This document shows, piece after piece, positions 20,145-29,894 of a stretch of DNA of 64,000 nucleotides; within the stretch, counting starts at the first letter, position 1, and each line of letters starts with the position of its first letter. The translations under genes and the position numbers were made by a program. The stretch spans positions 1 to 64,000 of the forward strand of contig MKJX01000175.1 in NCBI GenBank assembly GCA_001942415.1. The letters run 5' to 3'. The notes beneath the pieces are model-generated. The model was not told the origin of the DNA. It saw only the letters and a list, made by a program, of their open reading frames with translations, and did no database searches. Source of the stretch: Pseudonocardia sp. CNS-139 (GTDB lineage: Bacteria > Actinomycetota > Actinomycetes > Mycobacteriales > Pseudonocardiaceae).

Positions 20145-20990
20145 TCAGGGCCGCCCGCCGGGGTCGGCGACGGCCGCCGCCACCCGGGCCAGCGCCTCCC
20201 GCGGCTGTTCGTTCAGCACCTGCCACGGCACCCGCAGCACCGTCCAGCCCGGCCACACCGTCTCCGGCGGGTCGGCGGGCCAGGCCCAGCCGACCGCCTC
20301 CACCACCACCCGGCCGGCCGGGAACAGCACGGCCGGCCGGGCCGCCGGTCCACCCGGGCCGCCCGGGCCGCTCCGTCGCCAGCCCGGCACGCCGGCCGCG
20401 CGCAGCGTCGCGACCAGCAGGGCGTCGGCTGTCACGGCGGCGCGCCCGGCCGCGGCGGCGAGCGCGCGGGCCGCGGCGGTCGCGCCCGGCGCGCGGAGGT
20501 TGCGCAGGTGGGCGGCGCGCACCTCGGCGAAGCCGACGCGCTCGCGCAGCGCGCCGTCGAGGAAGGCCGCGCCCAGCTCCGGTGCGGCCTCCAGCACCGT
20601 CAGCGCCGGCGCGGTCACGGCCAGCCCGCGTTGCTCCCCGACGTCCTCGGGCGCAGCCGGTCGCCGTCGCCGCGCGACCCCGGGACGGCGGCCGGGCGCG
20701 TGCGGCGCGGTCACCGCGACCGTGGCCGGCGCCCGCCCGGACATCCCGTGCCACCACGCGGCGGCCGCGCCGGAGAGCACCGCGCCCGGCCCGGCCCACA
20801 GGACGGCCGCGCGGATGCGGGCCTCGTCGCCGAAGTCGTGCCCGGCGGCGAGGTACACCCCGGGATGCACCGGCCGCCAGCGGCGCGTCCGCACCCGGCG
20901 GTCGACGGCGTCCCGGGTCAGGCCGGCGCCGAGCGCCTGGCCGCGGGTGATCACGCCGGCCTGGCCGGCCAAGAGGCTGGTGAGGACCAT
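20145..20990 (-). CDS. AbiEi-like N-terminal domain plus degenerate DUF559-type protein
   Basis: A 281-residue protein starting at ATG 20990. The N-terminus ([20 protein letters not shown]...GVYLAAG) is the same winged-helix antitoxin-like domain as in the gene at 8817-9688. The C-terminal part keeps the DUF559 layout ([19 protein letters not shown], then [12 protein letters not shown]), but the expected Glu-Phe-Asp strand is VVEAVGWAW, so the Asp is missing. This suggests an inactive nuclease-like domain. No partner toxin gene is adjacent. The two DUF559-type genes in the window are paralogues of low similarity. Confidence 0.7.
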   Translation of the reverse strand: MVLTSLLAGQAGVITRGQALGAGLTRDAVDRRVRTRRWRPVHPGVYLAAGHDFGDEARIRAAVLWAGPGAVLSGAAAAWWHGMSGRAPATVAVTAPHAPGRRPGVARRRRPAAPEDVGEQRGLAVTAPALTVLEAAPELGAAFLDGALRERVGFAEVRAAHLRNLRAPGATAAARALAAAAGRAAVTADALLVATLRAAGVPGWRRSGPGGPGGPAARPAVLFPAGRVVVEAVGWAWPADPPETVWPGWTVLRVPWQVLNEQPREALARVAAAVADPGGRP

Positions 20991-21042
20991 GCCCGCCTTC
21001 GACGGCGGCGGGCCGCGCCGGGTTCCGCGGCTCCGGCGGCCG

Positions 21043-21895
21043 TCAGCCCGTCGGGTGACGGGCGGCGCGCAGCAGCGCGGCGAGGTCGGGCGCGACGGCC
21101 CGGTCCGCCGGGACCCAGTCGATCCCGGGCAGGTCCGCCGGGCCGGCCCAGCGCAGCGCCGCATGCTCCAGCGGGCGCGGCTCGGGGCTCCCGGACGCCA
21201 GCACCGCGGTGTGGACGCGCAGCAGCGCGGCGGCGAGCGGGAGGTCCGTGCCGAGGCGCTCCTGCACGTCCACCTCGCGCCCAGCTCCTCGCGCAGCTCC
21301 CGCACCACCGCGGCCGGCTCGTCCTCCCCCGGCTCGACGCGCCCGCCGGGCAGCTCCCAGCGTCCGGCCAGCTCGGGCGGACGGGTGCGCTGCGCGGCCA
21401 GCACCTCGCCGTCGCGCAGCACCGCGGCCGCGACGACCACCGGCTGCGCCAGCACCTCCGCCGCCCGTTCGACGAGGACGGCCGCGCGGTCCGCGAGCAG
21501 CCGCAGCACCAGCCGGCGCAGCAGCACCACGTCGGCCACCCGGCCGAGCGCGCCCAGCGGCGCCCGCCACCGGACCTCGTCGAGCAGGAGCGTGCCGGCC
21601 GGGGTCGCGGTGAGCGTCATCGTGTGCGTCAGCTCCGGCAGCGGGCCGCCGACGAGCACGGACACCATCCCGTCGACGGAGACGGTGGCGATCCGCGTCC
21701 GGATCGGGACCCGGACGCCGGCACGACCCGGGCGCCGACCCGGACCTCGTCGCCGGGGCGCAGCAGCGGGCTCGACCCGGTGAACCGGTGGCCGCCGCGG
21801 CGCAGCGCGCGCTCGTTGGTCACGGCGTCCCGGAGCAGGCCCGCGACGGTGCGTGGCGGGGCGTCGATCAGCACGGTCGACCGCAGGACGGGCAC
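21043..21895 (-). CDS. SRPBCC (START-like) domain fused to a NUDIX hydrolase (two frameshifts)
   Basis: The start is GTG 21895. The first half ([20 protein letters not shown]...) is an SRPBCC/polyketide-cyclase-like lipid-binding fold of about 150 residues. The second half is a MutT-type NUDIX domain with a complete box, [20 protein letters not shown] followed by ELGA, matching Gx5Ex7REUxEExGU. Breaks near 21722 and 21285 are each repaired by one G (PGVRVPIR and [11 protein letters not shown]). NUDIX proteins cleave nucleoside diphosphate compounds such as 8-oxo-dGTP. In mycobacteria mutT2 also lies close to typA. The meaning of the fused SRPBCC domain is not known to me. Confidence 0.75.
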
Positions 21896-22028
21896 CCGTC
21901 GATCGTGTCAGCGTGCGGTGCCCGGTGGCGGCGGTGGTTCACCCTCCTCACCCGAGAAGGGCCACGACCAGGTGAAATGTGATCGGCTGTCCCGGCGGGT
22001 AGTCGGGTGCGCTCGTACGGTGACCGCC

Positions 22029-23459
22029 ATGGCCGTTGTCGCGCAGACACCGATCGCCGCCCCCTCGTTCGCGGTGGTGCGGCGTGGCTACGACCCGGAC
22101 CAGGTCACCACCTACCTGAACCGGATCAGCGCCGAGACCACGATCATCGCCGCCGACCGGGCCGCGGCGGCGAGCAGGCCACCCAGCTCGGCCAGCAGCT
22201 CGACGCCGTCCGCCGCGAGCTCGACGCGGCGCGCACGGAGATCGAGCGGCTCCGCAGCGAGCTGCGGGCACTCACCGGACCGCCGGACAGCGTGGCGAGC
22301 ATGAACGACCGCCTGCAGGTGATGCTCCGGCTCGCCCGCGACGAGTTCAGCGGCATGCGCGCCACCGCCGCCGAGCACGCCGCCGCGCACGCCGCCGAGG
22401 TCATCGCGTCGGTCTCGGCCGAGGGCCAGCAGGCCGGGTTCGAGATCGACGAGGTGGCCTGGCGCGGCCCGCAGAACGACCAGGAGGTCGAGCGGCTGCG
22501 CAAGCACGCCGCCGAGGAGCGGGCCCGGCTCGACGCCGCGGCGGCCGCCAAGCGCGCCGAGGCGGACGAGGAGTTCCGCACCGTGCTCGCGCTGCGCTGC
22601 CGCGAGGCGATGGCCCAGATCGCCCGGCTGCAGACCGAGGCCATGCGCAGCGCGCAGGAGGTGATCTCTGGGGCGGACCACCAGGCCCGTTCCGTGCTCT
22701 CCGACGCGCGCGAGGCCGTGCGCCGCACCGTCGACGACGCGCAGCGCGAGGTCGGCGACCTCCAGTCACTGCGCGCCCGCCTCGCGTCCCAGCTCGACAC
22801 GAGCCGCAAGCTGCTCGACAGCGCGCTGCCCGAGCCGGGACCGCCCAGCCGGCGGACGGGAACGGCTCGGACGGCGAGCCGCCCGCCGAGCGCCGCCAGG
22901 CCGTGCGGCTGGCGATGGTCGAGCCGGGGCGCCCGCCCTCGCCCGGCCCGGCTCCCGCCCCGAGCCCCGTGCACGTCCCGTCACCGAACCCGGCACCGCA
23001 TCCGGCACCGAACCCGGCACCGCATCCGGCGCCGGTCCCCGCGCAGGCGGCCGTCCCGGCGCACGTGCGGTCCCGATGGCGGCACCGACGGCGGCACCGA
23101 CGGCGGCACCGATGCCCGCGCCCGTCCCGCTCGCGGACGCCGGGTCACCGCACGTGCCCGCGATGGCCCGGCTGGCACCGCACGACCCCGCGCCGATGCC
23201 CGTACCGATGCCCGTACCGATGCCGACGCCTCCGGCGCCGATGCGGCCCGCGCAGGCGGCCCCGGCCGAGACGCACCCGTACACCGCGGTCACCCCCGAC
23301 CCGCTGTACGACACCCCGCGCGCCCAGCCGATGCGCTACCCGCCGGCCGACCGCACCCAGCAGCCGGCCGGGCCCGCCGACCCGGCCGCCGTGCCGGAGC
23401 CGGCGAAGGCCCCGGAGGCGGAGCGCACCGAGCACCCCACGCCGCACCCGTACCTCTGA
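22029..23459 (+). CDS. DivIVA-domain coiled-coil protein with Pro/Ala/Met repeat tail (three frameshifts)
   Basis: The first 35 residues contain FAVVRRGYDPDQVTTYLNRI, the DivIVA/Wag31 signature that binds curved membrane and polar partners. Long coiled coils follow to about residue 270, rich in Ala, Glu and Arg. The last 200 residues are low-complexity, with tandem repeats such as PAPHPAPNPAPHPAP, AAPTAAPTAAP and MPVPMPVPMP. Breaks near 22165, 22850 and 23065 are each repaired by one added G. It is longer than Wag31 and lacks its cell-division neighbourhood, so it is a paralogue of unknown partner. A strong hairpin follows its stop. Confidence 0.78.
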
Positions 23460-23479
23460 ACAACCGCTGAAGACGGCCC

Positions 23480-23509
23480 GGCCCCGCCGCGTTCCACCGC
23501 GGCGGGGCC
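23480..23509 (+). terminator. Terminator hairpin after the DivIVA-like gene
   Basis: GGCCCCGCCGCG (23480-23491) pairs perfectly with CGCGGCGGGGCC (23498-23509) around a 6-base loop, 20 bases after the TGA. A 12-bp all-GC stem is a convincing actinobacterial terminator even without a T-run. The repeat array begins 13 bases later. Confidence 0.75.
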
Positions 23510-23522
23510 CCGCCGGACCCCC

Positions 23523-23713
23523 CGACTCGCGCGCACCCAGAGCCCGACTCGCGTGCACTTTCACCGCGACTCGCGCGCACTTTTCCAGCGACTCGCGGGC
23601 CGTTCCCGCGAGTCGGGGCCTGGGAGTGCGCGCGAGTCGCTGTTTCAGTGCGCGCGAGTCGCTGTTTTAGTGCGCGCGAGTCGCTGGATTCGTGCGCGCG
23701 AGTCGCTGGAACC
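23523..23713. repeat. 22-bp-period inverted repeat array, locus 1
   Basis: Three 14-bp units CGACTCGCGYGCAC start at 23523, 23545 and 23567, with spacers CCAGAGCC, TTTCACCG and TTTTCCAG. A central hairpin (23589-23615) follows, with arms CGACTCGCGGG and CCCGCGAGTCG. Four units GTGCGCGCGAGTCG, the reverse complement, start at 23626, 23648, 23670 and 23692 with spacers CTGTTTCA, CTGTTTTA and CTGGATTC. Unit plus spacer is exactly 22 bases. The array ends 2 bases before the stop codon of the histidine kinase gene. It is not CRISPR-like: units are short and self-complementary in part, and spacers recur at other loci. Confidence 0.9.
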
Positions 23714-23714
23714 G

Positions 23715-25040
23715 TCAGCGGGCCGCGGGCCAGCGGACCTCGACGCGGGCGCCGCCGGTGGCCGTCGCCCCGGCCGTGACGGTGCCACCCCGGCCCCGGA
23801 CCAGCGCCGCGACCAGCGCGAGGCCCAGGCCGGCGCCGCCGCCCGCCTCGGGCGAGAGCCGGACGAACCGGTCGAACACCCGCCGCCGGTCGGCCTCCGG
23901 GATGCCCGGCCCGTCGTCCTCGACGATCAGCCGGACGGCCCGCCCCGCCGGCAGCACGCTGATCCGGACGAACGACCGCGCGTAGCGGCGGGCGTTGCCG
24001 ACCAGGTTGTCCAGCACGAGCGCCACCTCCGACGGGCTCGCGCCCACCCGGGCCGGCGCCGGCGCCACCAGCTCCAGCACGGGCGCGTCCAGGTCGGTCG
24101 CGTCGGCCCGGGCGATCGCGGCCCCGGCGGCGGCGACCAGGTCCACCGGCTCCGACGGCGGCCGCTGCCCGGCGTCGGCGCGGGCGAGCGCGAGCAGGTC
24201 CGACAGCATCGTCGACAGGCGCGCGGCCTCGTCCGCGACGGCCCGCAGCGTCTCCTCGGCCAGCTCCGGATCCGGGTGCGCGACGGCCACCTCGGCCTGC
24301 GCGCGGATCGCCGCGACGGGCGAGCGCAGCTCGTGCGCCGCGTCCCCGGTGAACCGCTCCAGCCGGGCGACGGCCTCGTCGCGGCGGGCCAGCAGGAGGT
24401 TGATCTCCTCGGCGAGCCAGCGCAGCTCGTCGTCGGCCGAGGGCAGCGGCAGCCGCTCCCCCGGCGGCAGCGCGGCGGCGGCCGCCCGCATCCGGTCCAC
24501 CGGACGCAGCGCGGCGCGCGTCGCGAGCCACGCCGCCAGCACGACCACCGCGGCCACGGCCACCGCCCCCACGACGAACCCGACGGCCGCGTGCGCGAGC
24601 AGCATCGCGCCGCCGACGATGTCCGCGGTGACGACGACGAGCCGCGTGGTCCCGTCCGGTGTGACGGCCGGGACGGCGAGCCAGCGCCGCAGCTCGCGGA
24701 GGTCACCGGAGATCACGGCGTCCCCGCCGGCCACGAGGCGCAGCTGCGCGCCGTTGAGCGGCAGGTCGGGGCCGCCGTCGACGGGGGTGCCGGTGGTGTC
24801 GACGATCCGCACCTCGGCGCCGCGCAGGTCGGCCGGGTCCGCCCCGACGGCGAGCTGGGCGGCGACGGTCTGCGCGTCGGCCCGCAGCTCCGCGTCGGCC
24901 GCGGTGATCATCGTGCCGTAGAGCAGCTCGACGCCGAGCCGGCTCAGCGCGACGAGGGCCCCGACCGCGACCACGCCGACGACGATCGTGATCCGCAGCC
25001 GCAGCGACCGGCCGGCCCACCAGCGGCGCACGCCGGGCAT
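23715..25040 (-). CDS. Sensor histidine kinase
   Basis: An intact 441-residue membrane kinase of the OmpR-partner type. It has a first membrane segment at residues 16-35, an extracytoplasmic sensor of about 105 residues, a second segment around 147-170 and a HAMP region. The dimerisation box AAHELRSPVAAIRAQ has the phospho-acceptor His236. ATP-binding N box LVLDNLVGNARRYA, G1 DDGPGI and G2 GAGLGLAL are present. It overlaps the response-regulator stop by one base (TGATG at 25042-25038). The stimulus is unknown. Its downstream region is the repeat array. Confidence 0.93.
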   Translation of the reverse strand: MPGVRRWWAGRSLRLRITIVVGVVAVGALVALSRLGVELLYGTMITAADAELRADAQTVAAQLAVGADPADLRGAEVRIVDTTGTPVDGGPDLPLNGAQLRLVAGGDAVISGDLRELRRWLAVPAVTPDGTTRLVVVTADIVGGAMLLAHAAVGFVVGAVAVAAVVVLAAWLATRAALRPVDRMRAAAAALPPGERLPLPSADDELRWLAEEINLLLARRDEAVARLERFTGDAAHELRSPVAAIRAQAEVAVAHPDPELAEETLRAVADEAARLSTMLSDLLALARADAGQRPPSEPVDLVAAAGAAIARADATDLDAPVLELVAPAPARVGASPSEVALVLDNLVGNARRYARSFVRISVLPAGRAVRLIVEDDGPGIPEADRRRVFDRFVRLSPEAGGGAGLGLALVAALVRGRGGTVTAGATATGGARVEVRWPAAR

Positions 25041-25722
25041 CAGGGCGACTCGACGATGTACCCGTAGCCGCGCACGGTCTTGAGGACGTGCCCGGCGCCG
25101 ACGGAGTCCAGCTTGCGGCGCACGTAGCCGACGTACACCTCGACGACGTTGCGGCTGGCCGCCTGCTCGTCGCCCCACACGAGCCGCAGCAGCTCGTCCT
25201 TCGCGACCGCCGTGTCCGGACGGCTGGCGAGCGCGTGGAGCAGCGCGAACTCCCGCGGCGACAGCTCGATCGCCGAGCCCTCCCAGCTCACCGACCGGGC
25301 CACCGGGTCGACGACCAGCGGACCGAGCCGGACGCGCTGCCCGCTGCGGCCGAGCGCGGCGTCCCGGCGCCGCAGCAGCGCGCGGATCTGCGCGACCAGC
25401 ACGACGAACGCGAACGGCTTGACGAGGTAGCCGTCGGCGCCCAGGTCGAGGCCGTCGGCCTGGTCGAACTCGCCGTCCTTCGCCGAGAGCATCAGCACGG
25501 GCGTGTCGACGCCGGCCGCGCGCATCTGCTCCAGCACGCGGTAGCCGGAGAGGCCGGGCAGGATGATGTCCAGCACCACCGCGTCGAAGCTCCCGGTGAG
25601 CGCGGCGGCCAGCCCGGCCGGACCGTCGCCGACGGCCACGACCTCCATCCCCTCGGCCGTGAGCCCACGCGCCACGGCGTCCGGATGCCCGGCTCGTCGT
25701 CCACCACCAGCACACGTGCCAT
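25040..25722 (-). CDS. Response regulator, OmpR/PhoB family (frameshifted)
   Basis: It starts at ATG 25722 (MARVLVVDDEPGIR). The expected DAVARGL follows only after restoring a G near 25680 (CGG-GAC). The receiver domain has the acidic pair DD, phospho-acceptor Asp in AVVLDIILPG, and Lys in GYLVKPFAF. The C-terminal winged helix has SPREFALLHALASRP, NVVEVYVGYVRRKLD and TVRGYGY. It is the partner of the kinase that follows with a one-base overlap, and is divergent from the LolA-like gene and its ABC exporter, which are likely targets. Confidence 0.9.
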
Positions 25723-25797
25723 CGCGGCGGACGCTACCGGCACCAGGAAGACTGCACCTCAGAACACTCTCAGCACACATGGGTCAGGCTTGGGCAC

Positions 25798-26852
25798 ATG
25801 GCAACAGGGCGGACAGGACGGATCGCCGCCGCGGGCGTCGCGGTGGCCGGATTGGTAGGGCTGGGGCTGCTCGCGGCCCCCGCCGGGGCCGGGGCGGCGC
25901 CCGAGCTGCCGCCCGTGTCGCCGGAGGACCTCGTCAGCTCGGTGCTGACCGCCGACCCCGGCGCGTTCGGCGGCACCGTCGAGCTGGACAACGCGCTCGG
26001 CCTGCCGGCGCTGCCGGGCATGCCGCAGGCGTCCGACGGCACGAGCACCGCGCGGGTCTGGACGGACGGCGACCGCCGCGGCCGCGTCCAGCTCCCGACG
26101 AGCAACGGCGAGCGCACGCTCGTCTCCGACGGCCAGACGTTCTGGGCGTGGGACTCGGAGAGCCGCACGGTCACGCGCGTGCCCGAGGGCGAGCACCCGC
26201 AGGGCGGCCCGGGCGGGCCCGACGCCGCCAACGCCGACCCGGCGGCGGCCGCCACCCAGCTGCTCGCCGCGCTGCGCCCCACCAGCGAGATCAGCGTCGA
26301 CGGCACCGCCGAGGTCGCCGGCCGGCCCGCGTACGAGCTGGTGCTGGCGCCGGCCGCGTCCGAGCGCACGCTGCTGCGCGAGGTCCGGGTGGCCGTCGAC
26401 GCCGAGCACCGGATGCCGCTGCAGCTCACCGTGCTGGCCACCGGCTCGTCCGACCCGGCGCTGCAGCTCGGGTTCACCGACATCTCCTTCGGCGCGCAGG
26501 ACGAGTCGCTGTTCTCGTTCACGCCGCCGCCCGGCGCCACGGTGGAGGACGGCCAGGCGCCGGAGGGCCGGCCCGGGGGCGCGCCGTTCCAGGGCACCGA
26601 GCCGACGGTCGTCGGCGACGGCTGGGACACCGTGGTCGTCGCGACGGCCCCCGCGGACGCCGCCGCCCCCGGCACCGGTGAGCTCGACGGCGACGAGCCC
26701 AGCCTCGCCCAGCTCGGCACGCCCGTGAGCGGCCCGTGGGGCAGCGGCCGGATGATCAGCACGGCCGTCGCCACCGCGATCGTCACGGACGACGGCCGGA
26801 TCGCCGCGGGCGCGTGCCGGAGCAGGTCCTGACCGAGGCACTGAGCCGGTGA
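25798..26852 (+). CDS. LolA/MucB-like secreted lipoprotein carrier domain protein (3' frameshift)
   Basis: A Sec signal peptide (hydrophobic residues 9-30, cleavage near AGAGAAPE) is followed by a LolA/MucB-like beta-sheet domain of about 200 residues (TARVWTDGDRRGRVQLP, SDGQTFWAWDSESRTVTRVP). Such proteins in actinobacteria may bind lipid or sense the envelope. The C-terminal conserved segment VATAIVTDDGRIAAGAV needs one G restored near 26813 and then ends PEQVLTEALSR at 26852. That stop overlaps the GTG of the ABC gene. It is divergent from the two-component genes with 75 bases between. Confidence 0.8.
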
Positions 26853-27833
26853 CCAGCACAGCTTCTGTCGCGGCGCCGGCTCCGGCCGGCGTCGCGGCCG
26901 TTTCCGAGTTCGCCGCGCGCGCGGTGGGCGTGCGCAAGACGTTCGGCCGCACGGTGGCCGTCGACGGGATCGACCTCGACGTCCCGGCCGGGTCGGTGCT
27001 CGGGATGCTCGGGCCCAACGGCTCGGGCAAGACCACCCTGATCCGCATGCTGCTCGGCCTCACCCGCCCGAGCGCGGGCTCGGTCGAGCTGCTCGGGCAC
27101 CCGGTGCCGGAGGCGTCCGCGCTGGCGCTGCCGCAGGTCGGCGCGCTGGTCGAGGGCCCCGGCTTCCACCCGTTCCTGTCCGGGCGGGAGAACCTGCGGC
27201 GGGCCGCGGCCACCGAGCCGCTGCTCACCGGCCGGGAGATCCCCGCCGCGGTGGACGCGGCGCTGGAGCGCGTCGGGCTCGGGCCCGCCGCCGACCGCCG
27301 CTTCCGCGGCTACTCGCTCGGCATGAAGCAGCGGCTCGGCCTCGCGGCCGCGCTGCTGCTGCCGCGCCGCCTGGTCGTGCTGGACGAGCCGACCAACGGG
27401 CTCGACCCGGCCGCACCCGGGACGTCCGCCGGATCATCGCCGAGCTGCACGCCGGCGGCGCCACCGTGATCGTCTCCTCGCACCTGCTGGCCGAGGTGGA
27501 GGCGACCTGCACGCACGTGGCCGTGCTGCAGAGCGGGTCGCTCGTGGCGGCGGGCGAGCTGAGCTCGCTGCTCGCGGCCGGCACCGGCGGGCTCGTCGTC
27601 GCCACCCCGGACGTCGAGCTCGCGCTGCGCACCCTGCGCGGCGCCGGGGCCACCGCCTACCGCGCCGAGCGCGCGCCCGGCGAGGAGCAGGCCGTGGTCG
27701 TCGGCGACGACGGGCCGCCGCGCCCGAGGTGATCGCGTTGCTCGTGCGGGCCGGGGTGGCCGTGCACGAGGCCCGGCGCAGCCGCGCCAACCTGGAGGAG
27801 CTGTTCGCCCGGCTCACGGAGGAGTCCTCATGA
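26849..27833 (+). CDS. ABC-2 type exporter ATP-binding protein (two frameshifts)
   Basis: GTG 26849 lies in a GTGA overlap with the LolA-like gene. Walker A is GPNGSGKT, the Q-loop precedes EGPGFHPFLSGREN, the signature is YSLGMKQR, and Walker B is LVVLDEPTNGLDPA. After a break near 27412 (restored GGC gives LDPAGTRDVRRIIAEL) come the switch VIVSSHLLAEVEATC and the variable C-terminus. A second break near 27710 joins PPAPEVIALL to the final LEELFARLTEESS. Drug/lipid exporters and lantibiotic-immunity ATPases share this form. It overlaps the permease by ATGA. Confidence 0.88.
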
Positions 27834-28687
27834 CCGCCGTCGCGCTCACCGGCACCGCGGCGCCCGCACGATCGGCGCCCGTGCTGCGGCTGCTCGGCGC
27901 GGAGCTGCGCTGGGTGCTGCGCCGCCCCCGCACGCTCGTGATGCTGGGCGTGTTCGCGCTGGTCCCGGTGCTGATCTCGATCGGCGTGGCCACCGCGGGC
28001 GACGGGCCCGGCGACGGTCCGGGCCTGATCGGCGCCATCGCCGGCAACGGGCTGGTGCTGCCGGTCGCCGCGATCACCGTGTCGCTCGCGCTGCTGCTGC
28101 CGCTGGCCGTCGCGATGGCCGCGGCCGACGCGATCGCGGGCGAGGCCGCGCACGGCACGCTGCGCGGCCTGCTCATCGCGCCGGTCGGGCGGCTGCGGCT
28201 GGTGGGGATGAAGGCGTTCGGCGTGCTCGTCGTCGCCGTGCTCGCCACGCTCGCGATCGCCGTGGTGGGTGTGGTCGCCGGGCTGGTGGTCGTCGGCGGC
28301 GCCGAGGGCCAGCTCGTGACGCTCTCCGGCACCGTGGTCGGGCTGGGCGACGCGCTGGGCCGCGTCGGGCTCGTCGTCCTGTGGACGGTGGGGCAGCTCG
28401 CGGCGGTCGGTGCGATCGCGCTCGCGGTCTCGTCGCTCACGGAGCACCCGCTGGTCGTGCTGGCGTCGGTGCTCGGCGGGCTGATCGTGTTCGGCGTGCT
28501 CAGCGCGATCCCCACGCTGGACTGGCTGCAGCCCTACCTGCTCACCACGGGCTGGACGGCCGGCGCCGACGTGCTGCGCGACCCGATGCCGCTCTCCGGC
28601 ATCGCCGAGAGCACGCTGCGGGCGCTCTGCTACGTCGCGGTCGGCGGCGGGCTGACGATCTTCCGGATGCTGCGCCGCGACGCCTGA
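27830..28687 (+). CDS. ABC-2 type exporter permease
   Basis: An intact 285-residue membrane protein with about six hydrophobic segments. The first is TLVMLGVFALVPVLISIG, and the EXGTLRGLLIAPV-like block EAAHGTLRGLLIAPVGR is typical of ABC-2 permeases. It starts in the ATGA overlap with the ATPase gene and ends 6 bases before the convergent stop of the beta-helix gene. With the LolA-like protein and the divergent two-component system it looks like an envelope-stress or peptide-resistance module. The substrate is unknown. Confidence 0.9.
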   Translation: MTAVALTGTAAPARSAPVLRLLGAELRWVLRRPRTLVMLGVFALVPVLISIGVATAGDGPGDGPGLIGAIAGNGLVLPVAAITVSLALLLPLAVAMAAADAIAGEAAHGTLRGLLIAPVGRLRLVGMKAFGVLVVAVLATLAIAVVGVVAGLVVVGGAEGQLVTLSGTVVGLGDALGRVGLVVLWTVGQLAAVGAIALAVSSLTEHPLVVLASVLGGLIVFGVLSAIPTLDWLQPYLLTTGWTAGADVLRDPMPLSGIAESTLRALCYVAVGGGLTIFRMLRRDA

Positions 28688-28693
28688 GCCCGG

Positions 28694-29894
28694 TCACTCG
28701 CAGTCGACGTTGGCCAGCTCGATCCCGCCGTTGACGACGTTGTCGCAGCGCACGACGTTGTCCCGCACCGGGCGCAGCGCGATGCCGAAGCCGGGGTCGC
28801 CGTCCTCGTCGGTGGTGGGGCCGCTGGTGATCGTGTTCTGCTCGAACACGTTGCGTTCGCCCCAGCGGTCCTCGATCTGGTGGGTCTGGAAGCCGTCGAG
28901 CGGGGTGTTGGTGCCGCGGTTGCCGCGGATCGTCCACGCCGTGCCCTTGACGTCCACCCACGAGTCGGCCGCCGTGGTGCCCGACCCGTCGAAGGTGTTG
29001 CCGACCAGCAGCCCGCCGGTGGTGCCCTCCTTGATGTCGACGGCCTCCGACGTCGTGTCCCGGATCGTGTTCTGCGCGATCACGTTGCGGTCGCTGCGGT
29101 CGGGGAGGCAGTCGGTCACCGTGCACCAGTTGCTCACGGCCGACCCGACGTAGACGCCCTCGCCGAACTTGTCGCGGCGGTTGCCGGTGTCGCTGATCTC
29201 GTTGCCGATCACGAGGTTGTCGGTGCTGTGCCGGCGCAGGTGCACGGCCTCGTCGCCGATCCCGCTGACCGAGAGGCCCTGGATCACCGTGCCGACGGTC
29301 CCGTCGGCCATCACGCCCTTCTGCCCGTTGCGCACCGTGAAGCCGACGAGCCGCCAGTGCGTGGCGCCGTGAGGTGCAGCACGTAGCCGCCGCGGGTGCC
29401 GCCGCCGTCGAGCACGGCGCCCCGGCTGCCGCAGACCCAGATCGGGGCGTCCGGGGTGCCGGAGGCGGTCGCGACGAACGCGCCTTCGTAGACGCCGTCG
29501 GCCAGCCGGATCACGTCGCCCGGCCGGGCGCCGGCCAGCGCCGCGGACAGCTCGCCGGCCCCGCTCACCTCGCGGCCGCCGGGGCAGCTGACGGGCTGCG
29601 CGGCGGGCACGTGGAACGTCCCGGCCCGCGCGTCCGCCTCCACACCGGGGACGTCTGCGGGTCGCCGTCCTCCTCTTCCTCGTCGTCCGAGCCGGACGAC
29701 GAGGAACCGCCGCCCGAGGACGGCCCGGCGTCCGGGGGTGGCGCGGCCGGGCCGGCGGTCGGCGGCGGCAGCGTGCGCGCCTCGGGGACGACGGGCACGG
29801 TGCGGCTCACCGGGTCCATCTCCGGCGCGCCGCACGCGACAACGCCCAGGGCCAGCACAGCGGCCACCATCCCGGCCCGCATCCCGCGCGTCAC
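28694..29894 (-). CDS. Right-handed beta-helix lipoprotein, polysaccharide operon (two frameshifts)
   Basis: It starts at GTG 29894, overlapping the stop of the upstream beta-helix gene by GTGA. A lipoprotein signal ends LALGVVAC. A Pro/Ser/Asp/Glu-rich linker follows, then a parallel beta-helix of about 300 residues with repeated Asn/Gly coils (AGARPGDVIRLADGVYEG, GNEISDTGN, QNTIRDTTSEAVDIKEGTTG). The shape is that of PL6-like lyases, epimerases and NosD proteins. Breaks near 29648 and 29365 are each repaired by one G. No classical C5-epimerase DPHD motif is visible. Its place in the operon suggests that it trims or modifies the exported polymer. Confidence 0.78.

Noticed and set aside
23523-23713. 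Possible CRISPR array
   Set aside because: Units are 14 bp, spacers are 8 bp and recur at other loci, and the array inverts at a central hairpin. No cas genes are present.
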